Notes: generated by a model not told the origin, from the letters alone. A DNA stretch of 50,096 nucleotides from Streptococcaceae bacterium (GCA_031285775.1 JAITVN010000105.1:1-50096); one strand, 5' to 3'; positions 16,604-25,925 are shown, counted from the first letter of the stretch. Program-made: numbers and translations.

Positions 16604-18931
16604 TTATTTTAACACAGCAATTGTTGCGCCGGAACCACCCGCATTCATCGGCGCATATGCAAAGCTCTTGATATGCTTATTCTTTGCCAGTTTCTTCTGC
16701 ACCAGATCACGAATGACGCCTGTTCCAATTCCGTGAACAATCGTAATTTGGCCAAGATTAGCCAATAATGCCTGATCAATATAATTGTCCAGCTCCATGG
16801 CTGCTTCTTCGTATCTTGTCCCGCGTAAATCCAGTTGTGATTTGATATTCGAACTCACTTGGCGGCTAAAACTTTTGGATTTGGCCTTCGGTTTTTCAGC
16901 CGTGATCAGCACCTCGAGATCTGCTTCGTCCACTTTTGCAGTGACAGAACCGATTGCCACCTGCCAGCGTCCATCTTTCTCCAATTTCATTAATCTGCCA
17001 TGCTGTCCGAAACTTGTTACCAGAACTTCTGCACCTTCTCGTAGTCCGCGGTCAGCCTTCGCCTTCTTGAGCACCCGATTTTTCGACAGATCAGGCATCA
17101 GCTTATCCAAATTTGCCATGGCTTCAATGACTTCGTGTGGCTTGAGCTGCATCTTGTCATTCAGCTGCTTGAGGATCACCTGGGCTTCTGCGCGAGCCTT
17201 AGATGCGATTTCTGCCGCTTCAGACTCAGCAACTGCCTTTAATCGGGCTTTCTCACGATCAAAATCTTTCTTTTCCTGCGTCAACTCAGCATTCAAACGA
17301 TCATTTTCCTGCTCGAGCCGGCTTATTTTTATTAATTTATTTTCTTCGGCCAGAACTTGCGCTTCCAGACGCTCGATCAGAGCGTTAATATCTTGGCTGT
17401 TTCCATCATCCAGCAATTCCTTTGCTGCCTGCACCACATTCTCTGCTAAACCGAGGCGTGATGAAATCTCAACCGCATTCGAGCGGCCCGGAACGCCTAA
17501 TCTCAGACGATAAGTCGGTTCCATCCGTTCAATATCGAATTCCATTGAAGCATTACTGACAGCATTCGTCTCTAAGCCATAGCCCTTAAGTTCTGGGTAA
17601 TGGGTCGTGGCCAGTGTCTTCACTTTTCGCCTACGTAGTTCCTCCAGAATTGCCTGTGCAAGTGCCGCACCTTCCTTCGGATCTGTACCGGCACCCAACT
17701 CATCCAGCAGAACTAGACTGTCGGAATTTGCCGACCGCAGAATCTGCACCAGGTTTGTCATGTGACTCGAGAAAGTCGACAAACTCTGTTCAATGGACTG
17801 CTCATCACCGATATCCGCATAAACTTCACTGAAAATTGCGATAGATGAACCCGCAGCCGCTGTGATCGGCAGTCCAGCCTGAGCCATCAAAGTCAGCAGC
17901 CCAACCGTTTTGATGGTAATTGTCTTCCCGCCAGTATTTGGACCCGTAATGACAATCGTATTCAGATTTTCGCTGAACAAAATATCATTTTGGACAGCTG
18001 TCTTCTCATCCAACAAAGGATGAATTGCTGAAAACAGCTCAATCTTCTTATTTACAGAAATCTCTGGAATCGTCGCATGATGCCGCTTCAGAAACTCATT
18101 TTTGGCATGAATCAAATCAATGCGGCCCAGTACCCAGGCAGACTGTCTTATTTCGGGCACAAAAATTACCAGTTTTTCGGACAGTTCCGCATAAATGCGC
18201 GCGATTTCATTTTTTTCTTCAATCCTCTTTTGATTGAGCGCATTGTTGCGCTCAACTGCTGCTGAAGGCTCGATGTAAAGCGTTTGACCAGAACTTGAAA
18301 TGTCATGCACCACCCCATGAATTTTCGATTTACTGTCTGCACGAACAGGCAGAACTGGACGCTCATTGCGAATGGTAATCAAATTTTCAGTCAAATCTGC
18401 TGAGCGTTTACTCAACAAATCCTGCATTATCATGCGAATTTGCTCCTGATCACGTTTCATTCCCCTGCGTAAATCTGACAAAGCTGGTGAGGCATTGTCC
18501 ATTAGCACACCAGCTTCGTCAAACACAGATAAGAGCTTCGTCAAGGCTGAGAGATCCGACAGCTTGTCAGTCGTTTCTGCCAAAACGGGAAAATTTATAT
18601 TTTGAATAGTTTCGAAATACTGTCGTAAACGAGTGGTCGCTGAAAGTATTTTTTTAATGGCTAAAAATTCAGGTCCCGAAAGGGTTGCATTGAGTTCCAA
18701 ACGCTTCAAGACTTCTGTCAAATCTTGGGTATGCAGCAGCTGCGGATTTTCATTTTCAGAGACCAGAGCTGCGAATTCTGACAATTCATCCAGCCAATTG
18801 TGAATTTTTACTGGGTCCGAACTTATGGACAGATTTGATAATTCAGCCTGCCCTTGAGCGGTCGCCAAAAAAGGCGCAAATTTCGCCTTGACTTGGTCAA
18901 ATTCTAAAATATCTAATATTTTTTTATTCAT
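16604..18931 (-). CDS. mutS2: Endonuclease MutS2 / ribosome quality-control factor
   Basis: Protein of 775 residues. The MutS core and clamp (residues about 1-300) are followed by the ABC-type ATPase with Walker A TGPNTGGKT, the signature-region STFSSHMTNL and Walker B LVLLDELGAGTDP. A long coiled coil follows (about 510-600, rich in Glu, Lys and Ala), then a KOW-like segment, and a C-terminal Smr nuclease domain (from about 700) with LDLRGTRYEEA and VHGIGTGVIRD. There is no N-terminal mismatch-binding domain, as expected for MutS2. The family suppresses recombination and, in B. subtilis, acts on collided ribosomes. It follows cvpA by 18 bp. No Shine-Dalgarno is visible before the ATG. Confidence 0.96.
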   Translation of the reverse strand: MNKKILDILEFDQVKAKFAPFLATAQGQAELSNLSISSDPVKIHNWLDELSEFAALVSENENPQLLHTQDLTEVLKRLELNATLSGPEFLAIKKILSATTRLRQYFETIQNINFPVLAETTDKLSDLSALTKLLSVFDEAGVLMDNASPALSDLRRGMKRDQEQIRMIMQDLLSKRSADLTENLITIRNERPVLPVRADSKSKIHGVVHDISSSGQTLYIEPSAAVERNNALNQKRIEEKNEIARIYAELSEKLVIFVPEIRQSAWVLGRIDLIHAKNEFLKRHHATIPEISVNKKIELFSAIHPLLDEKTAVQNDILFSENLNTIVITGPNTGGKTITIKTVGLLTLMAQAGLPITAAAGSSIAIFSEVYADIGDEQSIEQSLSTFSSHMTNLVQILRSANSDSLVLLDELGAGTDPKEGAALAQAILEELRRRKVKTLATTHYPELKGYGLETNAVSNASMEFDIERMEPTYRLRLGVPGRSNAVEISSRLGLAENVVQAAKELLDDGNSQDINALIERLEAQVLAEENKLIKISRLEQENDRLNAELTQEKKDFDREKARLKAVAESEAAEIASKARAEAQVILKQLNDKMQLKPHEVIEAMANLDKLMPDLSKNRVLKKAKADRGLREGAEVLVTSFGQHGRLMKLEKDGRWQVAIGSVTAKVDEADLEVLITAEKPKAKSKSFSRQVSSNIKSQLDLRGTRYEEAAMELDNYIDQALLANLGQITIVHGIGTGVIRDLVQKKLAKNKHIKSFAYAPMNAGGSGATIAVLK

Positions 18932-18949
18932 AGAAATATTTTTGGTAAA

Positions 18950-19507
18950 TTATAAAGCTTTCACATTGACAATGTTCTCAACAAAAAGCTTAAGAAGTGC
19001 ATGTGAGCTAATCGGCGTGTGCAGCACCATCCAGCGGGCAAGATCTGAACTCGCCACAAAGGATTGCACATTATTTTGAGGAAGAAGTGCCAGCAATGTC
19101 AAAAATACCTGCAGACTAAAATAGGTTACCAATACAGCCAAAATTCCAGCAATCAGTCGGCCGATTTTCCAAAAAGAGAGAAGGTGACGGAAACGACGGA
19201 AAATCAGCATGAACATATGCAAAGTTACATTGACAGCGATAAAAATAAGCAGCCAGGTAAAAGCGGCAAAGAATGGATCTGATGCTTTTGATGAAAGCAG
19301 CCTGCTGAAAACCTGAAGCTTGTCTGACGGCAGGCTGAGCTTGAAATAATTGACAAGTTTTACAGAATATTCCTGATAAAACAAGCTTGCCACAACGAAA
19401 GCAATCACAGTAGATAAGAGTTCCAGCAGTTCCATGAAAAGCCCGCGACGCCAGCCTTCCCAAAATGTCAGCAACAAAATCACAACAATAATCCCTGTTA
19501 AAATCAT
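18950..19507 (-). CDS. cvpA: CvpA family membrane protein
   Basis: Membrane protein of 185 residues with about four helices: MILTGIIVVILLLTFWEG at the N-terminus, a second beginning LSTVIAFVVASLF, a third in FTWLLIFIAVNVTLHMF, and a fourth in IAGILAVLVTYFSLQVF. The opening WEGWRRGLFMELLELLS matches the CvpA pattern of a short first loop rich in Gly and Arg. A GAGG ribosome site precedes the ATG. It lies 18 bp upstream of mutS2 in the arrangement widely conserved in Firmicutes. The name comes from colicin V production in E. coli; its role here is unknown. Confidence 0.88.
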   Translation of the reverse strand: MILTGIIVVILLLTFWEGWRRGLFMELLELLSTVIAFVVASLFYQEYSVKLVNYFKLSLPSDKLQVFSRLLSSKASDPFFAAFTWLLIFIAVNVTLHMFMLIFRRFRHLLSFWKIGRLIAGILAVLVTYFSLQVFLTLLALLPQNNVQSFVASSDLARWMVLHTPISSHALLKLFVENIVNVKAL

Positions 19508-19538
19508 CTCTTACCTCTTCTCGTGCTTTCAGCAGTTG

Positions 19539-20510
19539 CTATTTTCCAAAAATACTTGAGCTGTGTCCTTTACGCAAATCGTGTTCAAAGTTGACTTGTC
19601 TGGTCATGTCATTTACAGCAACAGCCGCCTCACCGAAACCGACTGAAATCAAAGGAAGCTTTCCTTCATAATCGCAAACATCACCAGCAGCATAGAGTCC
19701 AGGAATATTCGTTCGCATTGCAGGACCAGAAAGAACTTGCATGCGCGGCGTCAACTCCAGACCTGGAACAATCTCCGTAGATTCAGTCAGAAAACCGTAG
19801 AAAACTAAGATTTTGTCGACTTGAAGTTCTTCTGTCTGATTTTCTTTAACCTTGCTGATCAGCAAGCCATTATCTGTCAAGCCTGAAGCAGTGTAGGGCG
19901 TATGAATGACAATCGAAGATTTTTCAACTGCCTCTACCGTTGATTCGTGCGCACGAAACTGTAGACGGCGATGAATCAGATGAACTTCTGAAGCCAGCGA
20001 TTCCAACTCCAGCGCCCAGTCCAAGGCAGAATCGCCTCCGCCCAAGACAGCAACGGACTTTCCAGCATAATCATCCAGATTTTTAATAAAATAAGCCAGT
20101 CTTCCTTTTTCTACCGCTTCTGCTTCACCCTCAACGCCTAGTTTACGAGGTTTTAAGAGGCCATTTCCTGTAGCCAATAAGACAGCCTTGGCTTTATAGA
20201 CATCTTTTTCGGTTTGAAGGTCAAAAAGTTCCTGATTTTTGATGATTTTTAAAACTTGCTGACCTGTTATCAGCTCGTAATCAATGTTTGACAGCTGTTC
20301 AAGCAAGCCTTTTGTCAGCTTGACGCCATCAGTTTCAGGCAAGGCTGCCACATCAAAAATATGCTTCTCTGGATAAAGATTGAGCGGTTGCCCGCCAGCC
20401 TCATCAAAGTTTTCGATAATTTTGACAGTCAATCCGCGCATGCCTGCATAATAAGCCGCGTACAATCCGACTGGACCCGCGCCAACAATAATTAAATCTG
20501 AGTACTTCAT
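19539..20510 (-). CDS. Ferredoxin/flavodoxin-NADP+ reductase, thioredoxin-reductase-like (YumC type)
   Basis: Flavoprotein of 323 residues that moves electrons between NADPH and ferredoxin or flavodoxin. The FAD-binding motif GAGPVGLYAAYYAG is at residues 10-23, the NADPH-binding motif VLGGGDSALDWAL near 155-167, and the second FAD contact GLYAAGDVCDY near 275. The CxxC pair of true thioredoxin reductases is missing, which places it in the FNR2/YumC group. There is no Shine-Dalgarno; an extended -10 box sits 6 bp upstream of the ATG, so the mRNA may be leaderless. Confidence 0.9.
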   Translation of the reverse strand: MKYSDLIIVGAGPVGLYAAYYAGMRGLTVKIIENFDEAGGQPLNLYPEKHIFDVAALPETDGVKLTKGLLEQLSNIDYELITGQQVLKIIKNQELFDLQTEKDVYKAKAVLLATGNGLLKPRKLGVEGEAEAVEKGRLAYFIKNLDDYAGKSVAVLGGGDSALDWALELESLASEVHLIHRRLQFRAHESTVEAVEKSSIVIHTPYTASGLTDNGLLISKVKENQTEELQVDKILVFYGFLTESTEIVPGLELTPRMQVLSGPAMRTNIPGLYAAGDVCDYEGKLPLISVGFGEAAVAVNDMTRQVNFEHDLRKGHSSSIFGK

Positions 20511-20516
20511 TTCTAA

Positions 20517-20525
20517 AGTATACCA
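20517..20525 (-). promoter_or_regulatory. Extended -10 promoter of the FNR-like gene
   Basis: TGGTATACT (TGn plus TATACT). The last base of the hexamer is 20517, so +1 is expected at 20510, the A of the ATG. No good -35 is present. Confidence 0.6.
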
Positions 20526-20648
20526 AAAAAATTAGGAGATTTCTGCTTCTCTAAATACTTTTCAGACTTTTTTTTAGAAGATGCGTTCTTTTGTTCAATC
20601 TCCGAAACCTGATCTATCTTTAAAATCTGGCCAGTTGCAAATTATTGA

Positions 20649-21842
20649 TCAATCCGATTCAAACGACTTTCTTTCTTCGACATCAATGAAAGTCACTTGG
20701 TAGGTTTTGTGCGCATTCCATAGCATGCTGGTCAGCCGATTAATGAAGAGCATCAGCCAGGCAAAGCTGGCAGCAAATGACAGGATTTCGAAGGCCGTCA
20801 GACTGAAATAATGAAAGCCACGCCAAAGCACAAAACTTATGAACAGAAAAACGACGATGCCATAAGAAATATGAATCAGATTTTTTCCGCCCTCTGGAAA
20901 AAGCCAGCGAATACTTAACACCGTCAGCCCCATGAAGTAAACAATAAACATGGCAATCTGGTCATGCCAGAAATGGCCCATCGCACCATTGTTCGGAACC
21001 AGCCCGACTCCAGCAATACAAAGCGCTGTCAGTGTCAGTAAAATCCTCAGCGTGATGTGACGCCAGTTGCGGGTATATTTCTGCGCCAGAGCGACGAAAA
21101 TGTAGTCGATCAAGGCCAAAAACAAAGCGCCCGAGACAATCAGTGTGATATTGAACTGGAAACTGGCATGCGACTCAGTTGTGCCCAGCAAACTGAAATT
21201 ACGTTTCCACCAATATTGATTGCCGTTTGTCGCCATTGAAGCGACTAAGCCGCCGATTACAACTAGAATCAGCATGTTCACTAACATCTCAATCGAAAAG
21301 CTGTCAACCGTAAAAATAATAAAGTAGTTCAGAATTCCAGAAAAAGCCGCAAAAATAAAAGTAGAAGTAAAGATATCAAACTGTGCCCCGTGAAAGAGCT
21401 GGTCAAAGAACCAAAAGAGCGCGACCAATGCCAAAGTAGAAATAATCAGCATTGAGGCCACTACAGTCACAAAAGTTCGCCAGTAAATCCGTTTGGTCAT
21501 CATGCGATACAAACTTTTACGCCTCGCAATATAAGCCAGCACAAATGTAATCAAAGCCACTCCATTCGCAATCACATCTACTGCTGTACCGATCGAGTAA
21601 GTCCCAGTCAGAGGAATCAGATGATTTTGACGAATCAGCGCCAGAATCAGGAAAAAAAGCGCAGAGACAGCCGTGGGCAACAAAAACCAGCGCGGCGCAT
21701 AATCACGTGCTGCTTTATTATTTGCCGCACGAATTGTGATGCGGTCTTTGGCAATATCTACTACCTCGACTTCCTGCGAGTCCGCATCTATGTCCAGCTT
21801 ATCATAAATATCTTTGGGTAAAACAATCTTCTCAGACTTCAT
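20649..21842 (-). CDS. Multi-pass membrane protein with an N-terminal AbrB-like segment
   Basis: Protein of 397 residues that I do not recognise with certainty. Residues 1-45 are soluble and resemble a SpoVT/AbrB swapped hairpin (KIVLPKDIYDKLDID, then EVEVVDIAKDRITIRAA). The rest holds about ten hydrophobic segments, beginning at WFLLPTAVSALFFLILALI and ending with a helix in FAASFAWLMLFINRL, then a short charged tail. It might belong to a DUF998-like group. Its start overlaps the stop of the upstream DUF1934 gene by 4 bp (ATGA), so the two are coupled. A cytoplasmic AbrB-like domain on a polytopic protein could mean DNA or protein binding at the membrane, but that is a guess. Confidence 0.7.
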   Translation of the reverse strand: MKSEKIVLPKDIYDKLDIDADSQEVEVVDIAKDRITIRAANNKAARDYAPRWFLLPTAVSALFFLILALIRQNHLIPLTGTYSIGTAVDVIANGVALITFVLAYIARRKSLYRMMTKRIYWRTFVTVVASMLIISTLALVALFWFFDQLFHGAQFDIFTSTFIFAAFSGILNYFIIFTVDSFSIEMLVNMLILVVIGGLVASMATNGNQYWWKRNFSLLGTTESHASFQFNITLIVSGALFLALIDYIFVALAQKYTRNWRHITLRILLTLTALCIAGVGLVPNNGAMGHFWHDQIAMFIVYFMGLTVLSIRWLFPEGGKNLIHISYGIVVFLFISFVLWRGFHYFSLTAFEILSFAASFAWLMLFINRLTSMLWNAHKTYQVTFIDVEERKSFESD

Positions 21843-22234
21843 CCCTTCGGCTTTCCCTCTCCCTCAAGACCGTACGAAATTTCCAGTTGATAATTTCCAA
21901 TCGGCGTTTCGTTTTTCAAAAGTTGATAGGCCAAGCGAAGCCGATTTCCAGCGAGCTCAAAAGCCTTGGTGTCAATCGTAATCTCCCCCAGATCCTCATG
22001 GGAAAATGATGTCAGCTGATTTTTGACAAAGCGCATGATGAATGCGTTCTCTCCCTCAAACTGGATTCGAGTTAACTCATTTTCATCAAACTTGAGCACC
22101 ATCTTTTCACCCAGCGGATTCAAAAAGCTCAAATAAGTCTTCCCGTTACGTTCAGAGCGCTCGCAATCGTAATTTTCAGAAATGACCTCCGTCTGCCCAT
22201 CAATTTCAATTTGATTAATAATTAATAATTTCAT
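21839..22234 (-). CDS. DUF1934 (YwiB-like) small beta-barrel protein
   Basis: Protein of 131 residues with alternating strands, matching the lipocalin-like DUF1934 family: an N-terminal INQIEIDGQTEVISENYDCE, a central KTYLSFLNPLGEKMVLKFDENELTRIQ, and a C-terminal LAYQLLKNETPIGNYQLEISY. Function is unknown. It is followed by a membrane protein gene with an ATGA overlap. The promoter TTGAAT-17-TAGAAT places +1 on the A of its ATG, so a leaderless message is predicted; a weak GAGAG lies inside the same six bases. Confidence 0.8.
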   Translation of the reverse strand: MKLLIINQIEIDGQTEVISENYDCERSERNGKTYLSFLNPLGEKMVLKFDENELTRIQFEGENAFIMRFVKNQLTSFSHEDLGEITIDTKAFELAGNRLRLAYQLLKNETPIGNYQLEISYGLEGEGKPKG

Positions 22235-22240
22235 TCTCTC

Positions 22241-22269
22241 ATTCTACACTATTTTCATTGAGAATTCAA
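22241..22269 (-). promoter_or_regulatory. Promoter of the DUF1934 gene
   Basis: TTGAAT (22264-22269), 17-bp spacer, TAGAAT (22241-22246). The expected +1 is 22234, the first base of the start codon. Confidence 0.65.
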
Positions 22270-22434
22270 CGCAATTGCCTGTCAGAGCTTGATCGTTGCT
22301 TATTTTTCATCGTTGCTTAAAATGAGCGTTTTCTAATAAACTTCTTGTTTAGGGAATAACCTGTTATTCTATCTAAAATTTACTGTTATTTCAAACATGT
22401 TTTTGATAAGGCTGAAAATTCTACATTCTGTCCA

Positions 22435-22725
22435 CTAAGCAAACTGTTCGTAATAAAGTTCTGAAAAATCCTTCCCAAATTGAAAGCCAAAAAATCGGCT
22501 TAACTTTGTTTGTTCCTCGAGTGGTTTGCCTTTTGACAGCCAAGCTTTTCCGTCATGATAGTAGCGCCAGTCCATGAGTGTAATGCCGCAGCGACGCTTT
22601 AGACCTTCAATAAAATCCATATAAGTCGGATAAACAGAATCAAGTGCTTCTGAAAGCATCGCTTTAGTCGGTAGAATTTCCGGATTGCGCAATAATTACT
22701 TTTTGTCTATTTGTTTTGTCATCAT
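22435..22725 (-). pseudogene. DUF3788 family gene, inactivated by a nonsense codon and a frameshift
   Basis: The original start is the ATG at 22725, overlapping the uvrC stop (ATGA) with GGGAGC as ribosome site. After nine codons a TAA (22696-22698) stops it. The same frame then runs on from 22692 with NPEILPTKAMLSEAL and WRYYHDGKAWLSKG, both typical of DUF3788 proteins. Near 22525 the frame is lost: the expected continuation IFWLSIWEGFF is found at 22463-22495 in another frame. The usual C-terminal part is not recognisable. Two independent lesions make this a pseudogene. The bases from about 22235 to 22434 hold no gene I can support. Confidence 0.8.
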
Positions 22726-24572
22726 TTGCTCCCATTTTGCACAGAAGCAGGTTCGCTGTCCTTTAGCGCTTCCCACTTTTCATCTGTCTTTGCAGGAGCA
22801 CCGCTAAGTTTTGCCTTCACGCGCTCAGCCACTTCATAAGGCACACCGGCATCTGCCACCATTTGCACAGTCGCTTCGCCCAATGCTTTCATATTTTTGA
22901 AAGTTGTGAGAATTTTCTGTTTCCGCTTGGGGCCAAGTCCCTCAATCCCGTCCAATTTCGAGGAGAATGTATTCTTCCCGCGGAGTTGGCGGTGGAAGGT
23001 AATGGCAAATCTGTGGACTTCGTCCTGAATACGCTGTAATAGAAAGAATTCTTGAGAACTTCGGCTCATCGGAACGACCTCCAGCGGATCACCGAACAAA
23101 AGCTCAGAAGTCTGGTGCTTATCGTCTTTCTGCATCCCAGCCACTGGAATATCCAGCCCAAGCTCCGCAAGAATCGCCTTTGCCGCATGAACCTGCCCCG
23201 CACCACCATCCATGGCAATCAAATCGGGCAGCACACCGCCTTCGCGAATCGCCCGTGAATAGCGGCGCGTAATCACCTCACGCATAGAAGCATAATCATC
23301 TGCCCCCTCAACGGTCTTAATCTTGTACTTACGATAATCTTTCTTAGAAGGCTTTCCGTCCACAAACACCACCATCGCGCTGACAGGCGAGGTTCCCATA
23401 ATGTTGGAGTTATCAAAGCTCTCAATCCGAGTTGGCGTTGGAATCCCCAGCAATTCGCCCAGGTTTTCAATTGCGCCTTTGGTTTTTATCACATCTTTCT
23501 CAACCAAGTCAAACTTGAGCTGCAGCTGCTGCTGGGCGTTCTTATTGGCCATCAGTACAAGCTGTTTTTTCTCACCGCGCGAAGGCTGGAAAACTTTGGC
23601 TTCGCCGTTCACAAGCGCTGACACGGACTCAATGTCAATATCTTTAGGAATAAAAATCTCACCTGGCAGCAAGTGCTGCTGATCTTTGTAAAATTGCCCC
23701 ACATAAGTCAAGAAATCTTCTTCAGGTTCATTGTAAAACGGGAAAAGATTGACATCCCGCTTAATCAGCTTCCCCTGGCGCATGAAAAACACCTGGACAC
23801 ACATCCAGCCCTTGTCCGCAGCATATCCGAAAATATCACGGTCCTTATTGTCCAGATTACGCACCCGCTGCTTCGTCCGCAAAACCCCAACCGCTTTGAT
23901 AATGTCACGATATTCTGCCGCCTGCTCAAACTCCAAATTCTCGGCTGCCGCTTGCATCCGCTCTTGAAGCTTGTCCACGATTTCGTTGTCATCGGTGGTC
24001 AGAAACTTTGTCACCTGCTGCGTCATCTCCACATAAACCTGCGGATCCACGTGATTCACGACTGGACAAAGACACTGATGAATATGATAGTAAAAGCAAA
24101 CCCGCGTCTCATGCAGACTGCACTTTCGAAAAGGAAAAATCCGGTCAATCAGATGCTTGATTTCCTGCGCCGCGCCAACATCCGGATAAGGTCCAAAATA
24201 ATGCCCGCCATCTTTTTTGACATTGCGTGTAATTTCAACTCGCGGATACTTCTCGTTGGTAATTTTGATGAAAGGATAGGACTTGTCATCCTTCAGCATA
24301 ATATTGAACTTGGGCTTGTACTCTTGAATCATGTTGATTTCAAGCAAGAGAGCCTCAATGTTGGAGCCCGTCACAATCCACTCAGTATCCGCAATCTCAG
24401 ACACTAGCAATTCTGTCTTAGTGTCATGTGAACCGTGAAAATACGAGCGCACCCGGTTTTTCAGATTCTTTGCCTTACCGACATAAATAATCTGTCCATT
24501 TTTGTCCTTGTGCTGGTATACGCCTGGCGAATCCGGCAACAACTCAAGTTTATGTTTAATCGTTTCATTCAT
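22722..24572 (-). CDS. uvrC: Excinuclease ABC subunit C
   Basis: Nucleotide excision repair nuclease that makes both incisions in the UvrBC-DNA complex. From 24572 it has 616 residues. The N-terminal GIY-YIG domain begins at [26 protein letters not shown]; a UvrB-binding UVR motif lies in [17 protein letters not shown] (about 205-220), then the RNase H-like C-terminal nuclease with [19 protein letters not shown] and [14 protein letters not shown], and a closing helix-hairpin-helix pair ([17 protein letters not shown]). Three in-frame ATGs (24584, 24581, 24572) are possible; the last fits the usual [13 protein letters not shown] start. No Shine-Dalgarno is seen and an extended -10 overlaps the first two. 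Confidence 0.95.
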   Translation of the reverse strand: MNETIKHKLELLPDSPGVYQHKDKNGQIIYVGKAKNLKNRVRSYFHGSHDTKTELLVSEIADTEWIVTGSNIEALLLEINMIQEYKPKFNIMLKDDKSYPFIKITNEKYPRVEITRNVKKDGGHYFGPYPDVGAAQEIKHLIDRIFPFRKCSLHETRVCFYYHIHQCLCPVVNHVDPQVYVEMTQQVTKFLTTDDNEIVDKLQERMQAAAENLEFEQAAEYRDIIKAVGVLRTKQRVRNLDNKDRDIFGYAADKGWMCVQVFFMRQGKLIKRDVNLFPFYNEPEEDFLTYVGQFYKDQQHLLPGEIFIPKDIDIESVSALVNGEAKVFQPSRGEKKQLVLMANKNAQQQLQLKFDLVEKDVIKTKGAIENLGELLGIPTPTRIESFDNSNIMGTSPVSAMVVFVDGKPSKKDYRKYKIKTVEGADDYASMREVITRRYSRAIREGGVLPDLIAMDGGAGQVHAAKAILAELGLDIPVAGMQKDDKHQTSELLFGDPLEVVPMSRSSQEFFLLQRIQDEVHRFAITFHRQLRGKNTFSSKLDGIEGLGPKRKQKILTTFKNMKALGEATVQMVADAGVPYEVAERVKAKLSGAPAKTDEKWEALKDSEPASVQNGSK

Positions 24573-24582
24573 AATTGACATC

Positions 24583-24591
24583 ATTATAACA
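24583..24591 (-). promoter_or_regulatory. Extended -10 promoter of uvrC
   Basis: TGTTATAAT (TGn plus TATAAT). The expected +1 is 24576, about 4 nt before the ATG at 24572, giving an almost leaderless message. No -35 is evident. Confidence 0.5.
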
Positions 24592-24672
24592 CAAACTGTT
24601 TCGTCTTTTTTTTAACAGTCTATTTCTTTTTTTAAAACATGATAAGATTATTTTTAAAAAATTAAAAAGTTT

Positions 24673-24701
24673 TTGACTTGTTCCAATAATTGTGTTACAA
24701 T
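24673..24701 (+). promoter_or_regulatory. Promoter of the HdeD-like gene
   Basis: TTGACT (24673-24678), 17-bp spacer, TACAAT (24696-24701), followed about 36 bp later by the start codon with AAGTGAG as a weak ribosome site. One of the best promoters in the window. Confidence 0.8.
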
Positions 24702-24737
24702 TATAAATAATTAAATAGAAAGTGAGAATAACTTATT

Positions 24738-25274
24738 ATGTTAGCAAATTCTTTTTCAAAAAAAATACGTAATCACATTGGCGTAAACGGGCTTGTCTCC
24801 CTCATCGTCGGTCTTCTCATCCTCTTCTGGCCAGGAAGATCTGCATTCATCGCCACCATACTTATCGGCATTGCCTTTATCGTTATCGGACTCTTTTACA
24901 TTATCACGAGCTTCACCGCTCAAGACGAGTCAGGCTGGGGACGTATCGGGCACCTACTCTTAGGCGTACTTTACATGGTTGCAGGCGTTTTCTGTATCAT
25001 TGACCTTGCCTCTACCACCGCCTACCTCTTCCTCTTCGTCGGTATTTTCGTCGGGATCACTTGGATAATGGAAGGCTTCATCGGCTTCAGCACCATGAAA
25101 TATACTCCTTCAAAAGGCTGGACCATTTTCTCATCTGTCCTAAGCATCATTGCGGGTCTCTTTCTCCTCTTCACGCCATTCCTAGGGGCTGCCTTCCTCT
25201 GGATACTCCTCGGGGTCGCCTTAGTCGTACTTGGCATCACAAAAATCATTCGTTACTTTACTTGGGGAAAATAG
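24738..25274 (+). CDS. HdeD-like (DUF308) membrane protein
   Basis: Membrane protein of 178 residues with six hydrophobic helices in three pairs, each pair showing the DUF308 pattern of Gly-rich helix, short loop and helix: GLVSLIVGLLILFWPG, ATILIGIAFIVIGLFYI, LLGVLYMVAGVFCII, LFLFVGIFVGITWIMEG, SVLSIIAGLFLLFTPF and LLGVALVVLGITKII. HdeD of E. coli is linked to acid resistance; the function of this relative is unknown. It is one of few plus-strand genes, has its own good promoter and a terminator about 50 bp downstream, so it is a single-gene unit. It lies divergent from uvrC. Confidence 0.87.
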   Translation: MLANSFSKKIRNHIGVNGLVSLIVGLLILFWPGRSAFIATILIGIAFIVIGLFYIITSFTAQDESGWGRIGHLLLGVLYMVAGVFCIIDLASTTAYLFLFVGIFVGITWIMEGFIGFSTMKYTPSKGWTIFSSVLSIIAGLFLLFTPFLGAAFLWILLGVALVVLGITKIIRYFTWGK

Positions 25275-25323
25275 TTGCCTTTAAAGTCTAGAAGCAGCGA
25301 ATAACTTAACATCACTGAAAACA

Positions 25324-25360
25324 AAAATCTTCCAAAAACCACATGGAAGATTTTATTTTA
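25324..25360. terminator. Bidirectional terminator between the HdeD-like gene and tadA
   Basis: Perfect 10-bp arms AAAATCTTCC and GGAAGATTTT around an 11-nt loop, with A/T tracts on both sides. It can serve both the plus-strand HdeD-like gene and the minus-strand tadA. Confidence 0.75.
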
Positions 25361-25409
25361 CGTAAATTATGATCGCCAACATCAAAAATTGCTGCACTGC
25401 CTCAATTCG

Positions 25410-25925
25410 CTAGACACGTCGAGCTCTGAAGAAATCCTGCATCAGTCCCGCACATTCTGCCTCTAAAATCCCGGACTCAACTTGAACGCGATGATTCAGC
25501 CGCTTATCCTGCAGCACCTGATAAAGACTCTCGACCGCACCGAACTTAGGATTCGCCGCGCCATAATACACCTCAGCCAGTCGAGCCAGGCCAATTGCTC
25601 CCGCGCACATCAAACAGGGCTCAATCGTCACAAAAAGCGCACAATTATTTAAACGCCAATTCCCAAGCATACTATTCGCAGCCTCAATAGCAGAAATCTC
25701 TGCATGATGCGTGGCAATGCCATCCAGTTCCCGACGATTAAAACCGCGCCCGATAATCGTAAGCTCAGCCTCTGGTATTCGCTCCCAAAGTCCTGAATTT
25801 GCTTTCTCTCTCGGTATCAGTACAATCACACAGCCAATTGGCACTTCTTCATTCTCAGCTGCTTTCTGCGCTTCTATCAAAGCTTCGCGCATGAAAAATT
25901 CTTTCTCTTCCTGTGTGAAGGTCAT
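25410..25925 (-). CDS. tadA: tRNA-specific adenosine deaminase (A34 to inosine)
   Basis: Zinc deaminase of 171 residues that makes inosine at the wobble base of tRNA-Arg(ACG). The zinc and catalytic motif is HAEISAIEAAN and the second zinc motif is PCLMCAGAI. The start at 25925 overlaps the upstream stop (ATGA), which fits coupling; the frame extends three codons further. Between the strand EEVPIGCVIVL and IIGRGFNRRE it carries an insertion of about 17 residues (PREKANSGLWERIPEAE) where most TadA proteins have a tight turn, so it is slightly longer than usual. It forms an operon with the hydrolase gene upstream. Confidence 0.93.
   Translation of the reverse strand: MTFTQEEKEFFMREALIEAQKAAENEEVPIGCVIVLIPREKANSGLWERIPEAELTIIGRGFNRRELDGIATHHAEISAIEAANSMLGNWRLNNCALFVTIEPCLMCAGAIGLARLAEVYYGAANPKFGAVESLYQVLQDKRLNHRVQVESGILEAECAGLMQDFFRARRV

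Noticed and set aside
16785-17513. Open frame of 242 codons antisense to mutS2
   Set aside because: It is fully inside the well-supported mutS2 gene, is very rich in Ser, Arg and Phe as expected for an antisense shadow, and has no ribosome site.
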